64,000 nucleotides of DNA from Persicaria tinctoria (GCA_037127255.1 JBANSL010000004.1:31085967-31149966); one strand, 5' to 3'. Positions 41,133 through 53,785 are shown, counted from the stretch's first letter. The notes: generated by a model not told the origin, from the sequence alone. Program-made: numbers and translations.

Positions 41133-42448
41133 TCAATTGCATTCACATTCCTTCTTGCAATGAATTACTCCTTGAGGTTGTCCTGCAATTGCAAAAACCT
41201 CGACATTGTTAGGAATCAATTTCTCATAGGAAATAGCAATATAATCATTTGAATGAGACACATTTTCATGCGAGTTAAACAAATTCTCAATTTTCCTTTC
41301 AAAGTCATCTTTCCCTACACCAATTTCATCTTTGTTAGAAAACTCAAGATTCATAGATTCAGTTTCAACAGAAGCATCTAACAAACCATTTGATTCATTC
41401 ATGTGATTAGTTTCATTAGAGTCAAGAACATCTACAGAATCATTGGCAGAAGAAGCAATAGGCTAAAATAGAGAAAACTGAATCTTTCTACCACCAAACT
41501 CCATAGTTAGTGAACCTTCTAAACAATCAATCTTAGTCTTGGCCGTTCACAAGAATGGCCTTCCCAAGATAATCGGGGTTTCAGATGTACCTTGTTTCAT
41601 GTCTAGAATGAAGAAATCAGCTGGAAATATTAAATCATTTACCTTTACCAAAACATCTTCAATAACTTCTCTAGGCTTAATACTAGTACGATCAGCGAAT
41701 TGTATAGTAACACCAGTTTCAGACAATGAATTGAGACCCAAAAACATGTACAAGTTATAAGACATAATATTGATTGAAGCACCTAGGTCTAACATAGCTT
41801 TGGTGAAGCTAGCATTACCTATTGCACATGGTATAGTAAACATACCTGGATCTCCGCACTTTTCAGGCAATGGTTTTTGAAGCAAAGCAAAAACATTCTC
41901 ACTAAACTTACCTTTTCTTTCTTTCTCATCCTTTGCTTGCACTTCATCATTATAATCAAATTGAAAAGTGCAATATTTTCCTCACAATCAGAAAAGGTGT
42001 CATAAAGGATTTGTTCATCTTCCCACTTATGATCGGTTCTTAAGGCATGAAGAAAGGGTGGTGCAGGTCTTGAAACCTCATAAGGCCACTCTTTAGAAGG
42101 TTTCTTCGGGGATTGAACAACGTCAGAAGTCGAATCCGTCAATGGAGGTGGCGGTGGGCGCCGTGGTGAGAGGCGGGGGGCGCCGTCTATGCAGTGTGTC
42201 TCCAATTCCGTCACTTCCTCCTTATTTCCCAAATCAACTTCTTCCCTATGCCTCTCTTTAGCATTCCATGTGGGTATATTCACTTGTTTACCTCCTCTAA
42301 GGGTCTTGGCGCTAACATTCTTCTTTGGATTCACTACCACCTGCGATGGCAACTTACCCGAATCTTTCGCTTTCAATTCACCAATCTCCTTAGCCATTTG
42401 ACTCAACAACTTTTCTTGAACACTCATCTTGTCCAACAACAACCTCAA
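41133..42448 (-). pseudogene. Aspartic protease region of element C
   Basis: Block 41547-41942 shows FTIPC, AMLDLGASINIMSYNLY (active-site DLGAS at residues 52-56 of the block) and PADFFILDMKQGTSETPII, like the protease of A. Block 41819-42448 in another frame is the gag-PR linker with VVNPKKNVSAKTLRGGKQV. Block 41133-41402 is an acidic PR-RT linker. Where RT should follow, the sequence goes straight to the post-pol stem-loop at about 41000. Confidence 0.8.
42148..42203 (-). repeat. Element C GC-rich hairpin module, gag-PR linker copy
   Basis: GGCGGTGGGCGCCGTGG, then GGCGGGGGGCGCCG, then TCTATGCAGTGTGTCTCC. It is in frame and translates to GAPRLSPRRPPPPPL, a proline-rich linker. Confidence 0.75.
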
Positions 42449-42505
42449 TGTCTCATATCTATCGTCTTATTGAGTGTTTCTAGGACGATTCTCGAATTGT
42501 CCTCT

Positions 42506-43600
42506 CTAAAAAGGAACTTGTTGTTGCGGGCCTCTTCCGTTGAATCTACTTTGGTAGTTTGAAGTGTAGCCCTGATTGTAATTGTTACCAAAGTTGCGGC
42601 GAGGTCCATAATCCATAGGATTCACTTCAGCGGTGTCCTCCTGAATCAAGGGACACTTATCATTCGGATGAGTTGGATCTCCACAAACTCCACAAGGTCT
42701 AGGTTGATGAGGTTGATTCATTTGCATAGCCATCTTGTTCACTATGTCTATAAGCCTATCGATATCATCGTTGTGTCCCTCTCTCGAACTATCCAACTTA
42801 TGAACTCTTCTAACTCCTTGGTGTCTCCAATATTGTTGTGATGCATTAGCCAACCCTTCAAAAATCTGCATTGCTTCTTGATGTGTTTTATCCAAAATAT
42901 CTCCTCCACTAGTAGCATTGACGAAACTCCTATCGGTATCAAGCAAGCCTTCATAAAGATACAACACTAGATCATCCTCGGGTATACCATGTTGCGGAAA
43001 ACTACCCTTAAGCTTCTTGAACTGCTCAACATTCTCATAAAGACTCTCCGTAGGTGATTGCTCAATACTGGACTGCTCCTTCTTAAATTTGTTCAGGCGA
43101 GTCGCAGGAAAGTACTTTTGCAGGAAATCTTTCTTCAATTGCATCCAAGTAGTAATGCTTTCTGGGGATAGGTAGAAAAGTCAATCACTTGCAGCATCTT
43201 TCAAAGTAAAGGGGGACACTCTCAACATCAATTGGTCGTCAGACAGGCCTTGAGGTCTCAGTCTATCACACACGCTCACAAAGGTAGCAAGGTTCTTGAT
43301 TGGTTCCTCCCTAGGCAATCCATGAGATTAGGGCAAAATAGATGACCAATTCGACTTGTACTCAAATCCTGAACCCTCAGGGAGATCAGGAAGACTAATT
43401 GCAAGTGGTTGAGCACTCAAATCAGTTTCTTTAGATTTCTCAGGGTCCTTCTTGGCGGAATAACAACAATGTTCGCTGCCATCTCTTCATTTGCCTCAAA
43501 CACAAGTTTCCTCTTCAACCTAAGAGATCTCTTAATCTCAGGATCAAAAGACAAAGGAGATGAATTAGAAGATATAATTTGAACCATAAAAAGACACAAC
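42506..43600 (-). pseudogene. gag of element C
   Basis: Block 42506-43144 begins in the Retrotrans_gag domain (FLQKYFPATRLNKFKKEQSS, FVNATSGGDILDKTHQEAMQ) and includes CGVCGDPTHPNDKC, a CX2CX4HX4C knuckle, followed by a Gly/Asn-rich tail. The N-terminal part lies in 43144-43600 in other frames. It resembles element A gag but is distinct. Confidence 0.8.
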
Positions 43601-43657
43601 AGAGTCAAAGTAAAGAGTAATTGAAAAAGTTAAAGAAAAGAAAACTCCTTTCTTCTA

Positions 43658-43673
43658 CCCAGCAACGGCGCCA
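43658..43673 (-). other. Primer-binding site, tRNA-Asp type (element C)
   Basis: Minus strand TGGCGCCGTTGCTGGG, one change from the consensus in element B over this length. Confidence 0.85.
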
Positions 43674-43679
43674 AGAATT

Positions 43680-44309
43680 TGGTGCGGGGCGAACATCGTT
43701 GGCACTTTCGCATGTTGCCAATAAGTAATAATATCCAAACCTAAACACACAACAAATAGATTAGGCAACCAATCACTTGATAAACCAAATAACTACTAGT
43801 ATAGCGAAGAAGCCCGGTGTCGAACCCACAGAGAGAAGCGATTTCCTGTTCAATAACTCTAAACAAACACTCTTATAGCAAAGCAATGATTCTTCACAAA
43901 TAGCAAATATGTAAAAGTAACCAGATTGCAACTCACAAAGCAAATAGATATCAAAGTAGAAAGAACATTTCACCTAAAGTTCTCTAACAATGGTTGGAAT
44001 TCATAGTCCTCGGATTGATCTATCAATTATTTATATTCGTAGTTCTACTTGACTAAATTTGAGAGATCCGTAGAGATTCACTCATCTTATTCAATATCAC
44101 TAAAGAATAACATTAAGAACTCGAGTAATCAAGACCAATTGGCACATTGACTTTACACAATTAAGACTAATAGGCGCATACCGAACTCATAGATTCCGAA
44201 CTTGAATACTTCACAAGTAATATACGGAACTAGACTCAAAACATAACAAAACCATTACCTAATAGCAATAAGAAACACCTATAATGCCTATATGAAATAT
44301 GCATTATCA
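43680..44309 (-). repeat. 5' LTR of element C, internally deleted
   Basis: Starts TGATAATGCATATTTCAT on the minus strand at 44309. Compared with the 3' LTR it lacks the interval equivalent to about 36391-37070, including the GC-rich module. It keeps the 265 bp next to the PBS that the other LTR has lost. Confidence 0.78.
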
Positions 44310-46702
44310 ATCCCTGAATGACGCATGCTTGACCTTGGGTTTACATGGAGTTCTGTTGTCAGGCGCAGAGCAAGCCCCAATGCCATAGACACTGACAAGA
44401 GTCTTTGGCCCGGGAGGCTCGAGCTACGTCTGGATGCGCAACTCGGAGCAAGCTTCAGCCTTATGGGACTTAATAAAATCTTCGATCCGGAAAGCTCGTG
44501 CTACGATCGGATGCCCGACGCTGAGCAAGCTCTAGCGTCATAGGTCTTAATAAAATCTCCGATCCGGAAGGCTCGTGCTACAACCAGATCTTGGACATAG
44601 AGCAAGCTCCAGCGTAATGGGTCTTAATAAAATCTTCTATATGGGAGGCTCGTGCTACGACCGGATACCCGAAGCAGAGCAAGCTCCAACGTCATGGGAC
44701 TTAATAAAATCTTCGATCCAAGAGGCTCGCTACGACACGATGCCTAATGCGGAGCAAGCTCCATCGTCACGGGACATAATAAAACCTTCAATCTGGGAGG
44801 CTCGTGCTATAAACGGATGCCCGACGCGGAGTAAACTCCAGAGTCATGGAGCTTAATAAAATCTTCGATCTGGGAGGCTTGTGCTACGACTGGATGCCCG
44901 ATGCGGAGAAAGCTTCAGCGTCATAAGACTTAATAAACTCTTCTATCCGGGAGGCTCGCGCTACGAATGGATGGTCGACGCGGAGAAAGCTCCAACATCA
45001 TGGAACTTAATAAAATCTTTGATCTGGGAGGCACGCGCTATACTCGGATACCCAACGCGGAGCAAGCTCCAGCGTCATGAGACTTATTAAAATCTTTGAT
45101 CTAGGAGGCTCGCGCTACGACAGGAAGCTCGACGCGGATCAAGCTTCATCATCATGAGACTTAATAAAATCATCAATCCGAGAGGCTCGTGATTCAAACG
45201 GATGCCCGACACGGAGCAAGCTCCAGCGTCATGGGACTTAATAAACTCTTCGATCCGGGAGGCTCATGCTACGACCGGATGCCCGACGCAGAGAAAGCTC
45301 CAACGTCATGGGACTTAATAAAATCTTCGATCCGGGAGGCTCGCGCTACGACCAAAGTCCGGTGCAGAGCAAGCGCCAGCGTCATGGGACTTAATAAAAT
45401 CTTCGATTCGGGATGCTCGCGCTACGGATGAACGCTCGACGCGGAGCAAGCTCAAGCGTCATGGAACTTAATATAATCTTCGATCCGGGAGGTTGAGGCT
45501 AGGACCGGATGCCCAACGACAAGCAAGCTCCTGCATCATGTAGGGGTGGAAATGGGGCGGGTTATGGGTGGATGAAGCAACTCCATCACCCGCTCCGCGG
45601 GTTAATAATTCCACCTGTTCCACCCATCATCCCCAAACTTTTTCACCCTCATCCGACCCGCGCGGGTGATGCGGGTGGAGTGGGTGCCCAATGGGTGAAA
45701 TAATTTAATTATGATTTGTTTTAAGAAAATTGAAAGATGAATAAAAGCTTAAATTGTAACTTACAAATAATAGAAAATTATGTTCGTGGAAGTCGAATAC
45801 ATGTAATACATTTAGCAATTCAATCAAAATAAATGAACAAGTAATGATTTAAGTAAAAAAAAATAGCAAGTATATAGCCTTGTATTATTTAAGTAGAAAA
45901 AACAGTAAGTGTATAATTTAGGTAAAAACATCAGCAAGTAACTTATTGTATAATTTAAATAGAAAAAACAATAAGGGTTTCTTAGGTTAAACCTGAAAAG
46001 GGGTAAAATAGTAATAGCACAAATACCTATATAATATATATAATTTTAGGGTTTAATGTGGGTGTGCGGGGCGGGTTAATGGGCGGGTTATGGGTGAAAA
46101 ATCTTCACCCATAATCCGTCCATCACACGCTTCACCCGCACCCGCTCCACCCGCCACCCGCTTTTTTACGGGTTTTCGCCCGCCAAAAAAATGCGGGTAA
46201 TGTGGGTGGAGCGGGTACCCGTGGGTTATTTCCAGCCCTAGCGTCATGGGACTTAATAGAATCTTCGATCCAGGAGGCTCGTGCTACGACCGGATGCCCG
46301 ATGCGGAGCAAGCTTCAGTGTCATGGGACTTAATAGAATCTTTGATCCGGGAGGCTCGTGCTACGGCCGGATGCCCGACGCGGAGCTAGCTCCAACGTCA
46401 TGTGACTTAATACACTCTTTTATCCGAGAGGCTCGTTCTACGACTGGGATCCCGATGCAGAGCAAGCTCCAGTGTCATGGGACTTAATAAAATATTCGAT
46501 CCGGAAGGCTCACGCTATGATCAGATGCCCGACGTGGATCAAGCTCTAGCGTCATGGGACTTAATAAAATCTTCGATCCTGGAGGTTCGCGCTACGATTG
46601 GAGGTCTGGCGCGGAGTAAGCTCCATCGTCATGGGACTTAATAAAATGTTGGACGCCCTACGATCGGATGGCCGACGCGGAGCAAGCTCCAGCAGCATGT
46701 GA
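44310..46702. repeat. 77-bp tandem satellite, about 22 copies (hAT3 inserted)
   Basis: Units of 77 bp (for example starts at 45204 and 45281) with conserved GCGGAGCAAGCTCCAGCG, CATGGGACTTAATAAAATC and GGGAGGCTCGTGCTACGA. GGAGC-AA-GCTCC is a small hairpin in each unit. Open frames across it recur only because stops are rare and are not genes. The array starts next to the LTR of C and ends at the CACTA element. Confidence 0.9.
45541..46240. mobile_element. hAT3: 700-bp non-autonomous hAT in the 77-bp satellite
   Basis: Ends TAGGGGTGGAAATGGGG and, from the other side, TAGGGCTGGAAATAACCC. Flanks GCATCATG (45533-45540) and GCGTCATG (46241-46248) are an 8-bp duplication with one change. Subterminal regions repeat GCGGGTGGAGCGGGTACCC; the middle is AT-rich with no coding. 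Confidence 0.88.
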
Positions 46703-47394
46703 CACTACTAAAAAAACAGGAAATAGCTACGGATTTTTAGCCACGAATGTCAGCTGACGCTGTTTTGGTTGCCAATAGCAATGACATTGACCACGACTGT
46801 TCTTGACCGTGGCTATTTTCGTGACTAGTGTTCACCCAATAATGCCACATCATCAAATTCGTTGCTAATAGCAACGAACACAATGTCAGTGGCTGATTTC
46901 GTTGCTGAAGAAGTGGATGATGGTGGTAATTAGCCACGAAATTAGCTACGAATGCTTATTTCGTGGCTGTATTCGATGCTGATTTGGCAACAACATCAAC
47001 CTCGTGGCTAAATCCGTGGCTATTCAGCATTAGAAATCCGACGCTGGAATGGACACGAGGTTAGTGGGCTTGGATCGGTTATTGTAGGCGGGTCGGACAT
47101 GGGGTGAGTGGGCTTAAATCGTAGCTGAATCCGTGGTCAACAAAGAAGAACAAATGTTATGGGCTCGCCATGGATTAATAGCCCATTAGAAATGATCAGC
47201 CCAATTACTTTATTAGCCCGTAGAATGAAATGTGTATTTAGCAACGACTCGGTCCGTGGCTAAATCCGTTGCTATTACGGTTGAGCTCAAATGTGCTTTA
47301 ATTTATTATGGGCCCAAATATGACTATATTTTCCCCAATTTGCCCATTGACGGGCCCAAATATGACTATGAATTTTTTTTATATAAATTATAAG
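46703..47394 (+). mobile_element. End of a second CACTA transposon family
   Basis: Begins CACTACTAAAAAAACAGG after the satellite. Inward are about a dozen subterminal motifs in both orientations: TAGCCACGAA, TTCGTGGCTA, CCGTGGCTA, TCGTTGCTA. No transposase here. The matching second end is not found; the following 80-bp array may be part of its interior. Confidence 0.78.
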
Positions 47395-47598
47395 TGTTGA
47401 AAAAAACATATATTAACTAATTAATAAATTGTAATGAGAATATTATAATGGTATGTTTTGAGGAAAACTCATATAATTGACAAATAAATGTTTAATAAAA
47501 CCTTATATTAAGTAATAAATTCTTATTAGAATACTATAAGAGCATGTTTTGAGGAAAACTGATATAAGTGACAAATAAATGTTTAATAAAACCTTATA

Positions 47599-47833
47599 CT
47601 CCATCCGATCGGAAATATTTGATGTTTTGACTTTCTGCACGTATTTTTAGGAGCTAAAAACTATGTAAAATATTAGTTTTTTAATTAATTTTTTTACACA
47701 ATTTAATACTTATTACTAATAAATAATAAACTATGAAAAAAATTAATTAAAATAAATAAGATTTTATATAGTTTTTAGATCCTAAAACTACGTGCACAAA
47801 AGTCAAACATCGAATATTTCCGATCGGAGGGAG
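47599..47833. mobile_element. Stowaway-like MITE 1
   Basis: 235 bp, ends CTCCATCCGATCGGAAATAT and CGATCGGAGGGAG, flanked by TA (47597-47598 and 47834-47835). Interior is AT-rich, close to palindromic. Confidence 0.88.
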
Positions 47834-48246
47834 TACTAACTAATAAATTCTTATTAGAATACTATAAATTTATGTTTTGAGGAAAACTCATATAAGTAAC
47901 TATTAAGTGTTGAATAAAACCTTATACTAAGTAACAAATTATTATTATAATACTATAAGGTTATGTTTTGAGGAAAACTCACATAAGTAACTAATAAAAT
48001 CTTATACTAAGTAATAAATTCTTATTATAATACTTTAAGAGTATGTTTTGAGTAAAACTCATTTAAGTAGCTAATAAAACCCTATACTAAGTAATCAATT
48101 CTTATTATAATACTATAAGGTTATGTTTTGAGGAAAACTCGTATAAGTAACTAATAAAACCTTATACTAAGTAATGAATTCTTATTATAATATTATAAGG
48201 TTATGTTTTGAGGAAAACTCATATAATTAACTAATAAGACCTTATA

Positions 48247-48542
48247 CTCCCTCCGTCTTAAAATACATGTCTTTTAAGCCCCTAAAATTTTGTCAAAAAT
48301 ACATGTCTTTTAAGATTTAATCATTACCCCTAACCTACTTTTATATCTAATCATTACCCTAATTTTTACATCACCACTACTCTTCTCCTCACAATTTTTT
48401 TTTTAAACAATAAACAAATACTCTATTACCAAAGTCTAATCATTACAGTTACCCTACTTTTTACATCTAATCATTACACTTAACCTACTCCTTAATTCCC
48501 GTGTTCCGTCCTAAAAAGACATGTATTTTAAGACGGAGGGAG
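48247..48542. mobile_element. Stowaway-like MITE 2
   Basis: 296 bp, ends CTCCCTCCGTCTTAAAATAC and AGACGGAGGGAG, flanked by TA (48245-48246 and 48543-48544). Subterminal ACATGTCTTTTAA repeated within each half. Confidence 0.9.
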
Positions 48543-49221
48543 TACTAAGTAAGAAATTATTATTATACTACTATAAGGTTATGTTTTGAGGAAAACTCAT
48601 ATAAGTAATTAATAAAACCTTATACTAAGTAAGAAATTCTTATTATAATAATATAAGGTTATGTTTTGAGGAGAACTCACATAAGTAACTAATAAAACCT
48701 TATACTAAGTAATAAATTCTTATTATAATACTATAAGGTTATGTTTTGAGGAGAACTCACATAAGTAACTAATAAAACCTTATACTAATTAATAAATTCT
48801 TATTATACTACTATAGGGTTATATTTTGAGGAAAACTCATATAAGTAACTAATAAAACCTTATACTAATTAATAAATTCTTATTATAATACTATAAGGTT
48901 ATGTTTTGCGGAGAACTCACATAAGTAACTAATAAAACCTTATACTAATTAATAAATTCTTATTATACTACTATAAGGTTTTGTTTTGAGGAAAACTCAT
49001 ATAAGTAACTAATAAAACCTTATACTAAGTAAGAATTTCTTATTATAATACTATAAGGGTATGTTTTGAGGAGAACTCACATAAGTAACTAATAAAACCT
49101 TATACTAATTAATAAATTGTTATTATACTACCATAAGGTTTTGTTTTGAGGAAAACTCATATAAGTAACTAATAAAACCTTATACTAAGTAATAAATTCT
49201 TATTATAATACTATAAGGTTG

Positions 49222-49895
49222 TGTTAGTGATATGGGTGTGAAATCCAACTCAAATCATGGTTTGAAGTTTCCAATTTTGAATCATGAAATTTATGGTTTG
49301 GGTTCGAAAATTTTGGGGTTTTTTTTTTAGTAGTTGATCTAGGGTGTGAATCATGAATTAAAAAAAGTGATTGAATTTTTTTTGTTGGTGTAGAAATTCC
49401 ACCGAGACATGCCAGCAACCCCGGTGTTCGCCTACGGGACATCAATGAAAGCAGCGACCGTGCCTGGACCGACGAAGAAGAAGGAGGTTGAAAATGTTAG
49501 TTTTTATGAAATGCCTACACAAAAGTTATTAATATTATAATACGGGTGCCTATAAATTTAAAACACAATTATTGGACAAATTCAAACTTGTGGGCGCGAG
49601 CCAAAACATTTCGAAACCCCAGGGTTACCAGGCGAAATATCCAAAACCTTTGTTTACCACGTGAAATACGCAAAACCTCAGGGTTACCATGCGAAATATC
49701 CGAAGAAAATAAAATTGAGTTAAGCCTAATGATTATATTAGATTGAATTTAGTATTTTGAATTAAGCCCAATAATTAGTAAATATGTTAAAAATAAAAGA
49801 AAGAATGTGATTGTTTAAAGAGATACAAGAAGAATAAAAATAATAATTAAAGAAAATAAATAATTAAAAGGGGCAAAAAACATGATTGGTAGAAT
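49222..49895. repeat. Non-satellite insert in the 80-bp array, copy 1
   Basis: Starts about GTGTTAGTGATATGGGTG, ends about GGCAAAAAACATGATTGG. It contains a GC-richer stretch (49396-49495) that looks exon-like in one frame ([20 protein letters not shown]), and three copies of a roughly 33-bp unit with GGGTTACCA and GCGAAATATCC. No transposon ends recognised. Nearly identical to 51036-51709. Confidence 0.8.
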
Positions 49896-51035
49896 ACTAT
49901 AAGAGCATGTTTTGAGGAAAACTGATATAAGTGACAAATAAATGTTTAATAAAACCTTATATTAACTAGAATACTATAAATTTATGTTTTGAGGAAAACT
50001 CATATAAGTAACTATTAAGTGTTGAATAAAACCTTATACTAAGTAACAAATTATTATTATAATACTATAAGGTTATGTTTTGAGGAAAACTCACATAAGT
50101 AACTAATAAAATCTTATACTAAGTAATAAATTCTTATTATCATATTATAAGGTTATGTTTTGAGGAAAACTCATATAAGTAACTAATAAAACCTTATACT
50201 AAGTAATGAATTCTTATTATAATATTATAAGGTTATGTTTTGAGGAAAACTCATATAATTAACTAATAAAACCTTATACTAAGTAAGAAATTCTTATTAT
50301 ACTACTATAAGGTTATGTTTTGAGGAAAACTCATATAAGTAATTAATAAAACCTTATACTAAGTAAGAAATTCTTATTATAATAATATAAGGATATGTTT
50401 TGAGGAGAACTCACATAAGTAACTAATAAAACCTTATACTAAGTAATAAATTCTTATTATAATACTATAAGGTTATGTTTTGAGGAGAACTCACATAAGT
50501 AACTAATAAAACCTTATACTAATTAATAAATTCTTATTATACTACTATAGGGTTATATTTTGAGGAAAACTCATATAAGTAACTAATAAAACCATATACT
50601 AAGTAAGAAATTCTAATTATAATACTATAAGGTTATGTTTTGAGGAGAACTCACATAAGTAACTAATAAAACCTTATACTAATTAATAAATTCTTATTTT
50701 ACTACTATAAGGTTTTGTTTTGAGGAAAACTCATATAAGTAGCTAATAAAACCTTATACTAAGTAATAAATTCTTATTATAATACTATAAGGTTATGTTT
50801 TGAGATAAACTCACATAAGTAACTAATAAAACCTTATACTAAGTAATAAATTCTTATTATAATACTCTAAGAGTATGTTTTGAGTAAAACTCATATAAGT
50901 AGCTAATCAAACCTTATACTAAGTAATAAATTCTTATTATAATAGTATAAGGTTATGTTTTGAGGAAAACTCATATAAGTAACTAATAAAACCTTATACT
51001 AAGTAATAAATTCTTATTATAATACTATCAGGTTG

Positions 51036-51709
51036 TGTTAGTGATATGGGTGTGAAATCCAACTCAAATCATGGTTTGAAGTTTCCAATTTCGAATCATG
51101 AAATTTATGGTTTGGGTTCGAAAATTTTGGGGTTTTTTTTTTAGTAGTTGATCTAGGGTGTGAATCATGAATTAAAAAAAGTGATTGAATTTTTTTTGTT
51201 GGTGTAGAAATTCCACCGAGACATGCCAGCAACCCCGGTGTTCGCCTACGGGACATCAATGAAAGCAGCGACCGTGCCTGGACCGACGAAGAAGAAGGAG
51301 GTTGAAAATGTTAGTTTTTATGAAATGCCTACACAAAAGTTATTAATATTATAATACGGGTGCCTATAAATTTAAAACACAATTATTGGACAAATTCAAA
51401 CTTGTGGGCGCGAGCCAAAACATTTCGAAACCCCAGGGTTACCAAGCGAAATATCCAAAACCTTTGTTTACCACGTGAAATACGCAAAACCTCAGGGTTA
51501 CCATGCGAAATATCCGAAGAAAATAAAATTGAGTTAAGCCTAATGATTATATTAGATTGAATTTAGTATTTTGAATTAAGCCCAATAATTAGTAAATATG
51601 TTAAAAATAAAAGAAAGAATGTGATTGTTTAAAGAGATACAAGAAGAATAAAAATAATAATTAAAGAAAATAAATAATTAAAAGGGGCAAAAAACATGAT
51701 TGGTAGAAT
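51036..51709. repeat. Non-satellite insert in the 80-bp array, copy 2
   Basis: A near-perfect copy of 49222-49895 displaced by 1,814 bp; I saw only a few single-base differences. It was duplicated with the satellite monomers between them, so it marks a larger duplicated unit. Confidence 0.85.
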
Positions 51710-52384
51710 ACTATAAGAGCATGTTTTGAGGAAAACTGATATAAGTGACAAATAAATGTTTAATAAAACCTTATATTAACTAATAAATTCTTATTAGAAT
51801 ACTATAAATTTATGTTTTGAGGAAAACTCATATAAGTAACTATTAAGTGTTGAATAAAACCTTATACTAAGTAACAAATTATTATTATAATACTATAAGG
51901 TTATGTTTTGAGGAAAACTCACATAAGTAACTAATAAAATCTTATACTAAGTAATAAATTCTTATTATAATATTATAAGGTTATGTTTTGAGGAAAACTC
52001 GTATAAGTAACTAATAAAACCTTATACTAAGTAATGAATTCTTATTATAATATTATAAGGTTATGTTTTGAGTAAAACTCATATAATTAACTAATAAAAC
52101 CTTATACTAAGTAAGAAATTCTTATTATACTACTATAAGGTTATGTTTTGAGGAAAACTCATATAACAAATTAATAAAACCTTATACTAAGTAAGAAATT
52201 CTTATTATAATAATATAAGGATATGTTTTGAGGAGAACTCACATAAGTAACTAATAAAACCTTATACTAAGTAATAAATTCTTATTATCTATATAACATA
52301 AAAAGTTGTGTTCATGCACCATTTATTGCTCATTTACTTCCATGTTTTAACCAACTCAATTTAGTCATTTTCATCCCATTTTAT

Positions 52385-52475
52385 AACAAATTAGATGCTT
52401 TAGCTCAATGGTTAAGATATAGGAAGTATTACTTGAGGTCTCAAGTTCAAATCTCCTTTACAACATTTTTTTGTT
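52385..52475 (+). mobile_element. tRNA-derived SINE-like sequence in the Helitron (1)
   Basis: Box A-like TAGCTCAATGGTTAAG at 52401-52416 and box B-like AAGTTCAAATCTC at 52443-52455, then a T-rich tail. Not a full tRNA fold. Confidence 0.5.
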
Positions 52476-53689
52476 TGTATTTTTGTAAGAGGCTTCTCTC
52501 TTGAATTATATGACAATTAATGGCGTCAATTATATGCCTAATTTGATAATTTGTTACACCATATTCATAATATTTTTTTGTTATTATTTATATTCAACTA
52601 ATTAAAAATTATTTTTATCTTAATTATTTTAATTAAAATTTTGTTTATATTCCCTTAATTTCATTTTATGCTTTGTGATATTTTCTAACTAATTTTTATG
52701 AACTAAATAATTACATACAATTTTTTAAACTGAATATTATAGTATGATCATTTGTTTTTAATCACACTTTTCATGTTGTAACGATCATGCATTAATACTC
52801 ATACTAATTTGAATAATCAAAATTAAACCCTCTATTTTCAATGCTTGGCTTTTGGTATTTCGTAACATACACAATTCATATTTCAAATAATTAATTAATT
52901 TAAATGACATTATTCCTTCGGGCCGTTACAACATTGTTAATTCTCTTATAAATAGAACTGGATGATCCTTACATTTTATTTTACGAGAAACCTTCTCTCT
53001 GGAGCCTCTAAGATTGGTGGCCGACTGGCCGGTGATCAGTTAGTCCCATTGTGTCGTTAATTATTATTCTAATAAGGTATTTTTCCCCTCCTAAATTAAG
53101 GATTGCAGTCTATTTTATTTCATTTTTACAACGTTTTATTATTTATTTATTATAAGTTATCTTTCCCTATCATGGCACATCATTTGTGGAAATTCATATT
53201 GTATTGATTAAAATTTTTAGATTTCTATTTATAATATGATCACATTTATATTTATATAAATTACAATTTTTTTTAAAAAGTTATTATATTTATGAAATAG
53301 GTAGAGAGATTTATAATAATCCATATATATATATTGCTTTTTGGCAAAGCGAATTATATAAACAACAGATCATTTTTAATGCAATTGATTATTTTTATTG
53401 CGAATGAGATGATAACTTGGCTTCAACTTACATGTAATTTTTTTAAGCAAATTCAACTCACAAGTTATGCTTGATGAGAATGTGCATGAAAGAAGGTACC
53501 AAATGAAAAAAAAAATCTTGATATATATATATATTAAAGTTCTTACATTTAGGTACGCTCCACCATTTATCAAATCAAATTGTAGATTTTTTAATTAAAA
53601 AACCAGCAAATGTCTTTATTTTAATGGTTGCTATATTAATATCATTATGCTCATTTATTTAATTATTCATATTTTATATTTTTTTATGG

Positions 53690-53785
53690 TTTCATAGCTC
53701 AATTATTAATAGAAGTGTTTGGTAGGAATAAGGTTTTGAATTCGAATCCTATTAGTTACACATTGACCATATTTGATTTTTTTTT
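53690..53785 (+). mobile_element. tRNA-derived SINE-like sequence in the Helitron (2)
   Basis: Box A-like TAGCTCAATTATTAATAG at 53695-53712, box B-like GAATTCGAATCC at 53738-53749, followed by a T run. More diverged than the first. Confidence 0.42.

Larger units (their letters stand above)
36146..44309 (-). mobile_element. Element C: Athila-like retrotransposon with env-like ORF, pol deleted
   Basis: Minus strand, right to left: 5' LTR 43680-44309 (internally deleted), tRNA-Asp-type PBS 43658-43673, gag with CCHC knuckle, protease, then directly the post-pol stem-loop, a broken ATHILA-type env-like ORF (39076-40238), 3' UTR with internal polypurine tract, LTR-adjacent tract 37191-37232, 3' LTR 36146-37190 (outer end missing). 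RT, RNase H and integrase are absent. Confidence 0.85.

Noticed and set aside
44325..45703. Series of open frames with repeated peptide LNKIFDPGGSCYDRMPDAEQ
   Set aside because: They are translations of the 77-bp satellite. 77 is not a multiple of three, so the frame rotates between units and no constant protein can be encoded.
49224..51259. Two identical 73-residue minus-strand frames
   Set aside because: Identity comes from the 1,814-bp duplication, not from coding constraint; no start context or domain.
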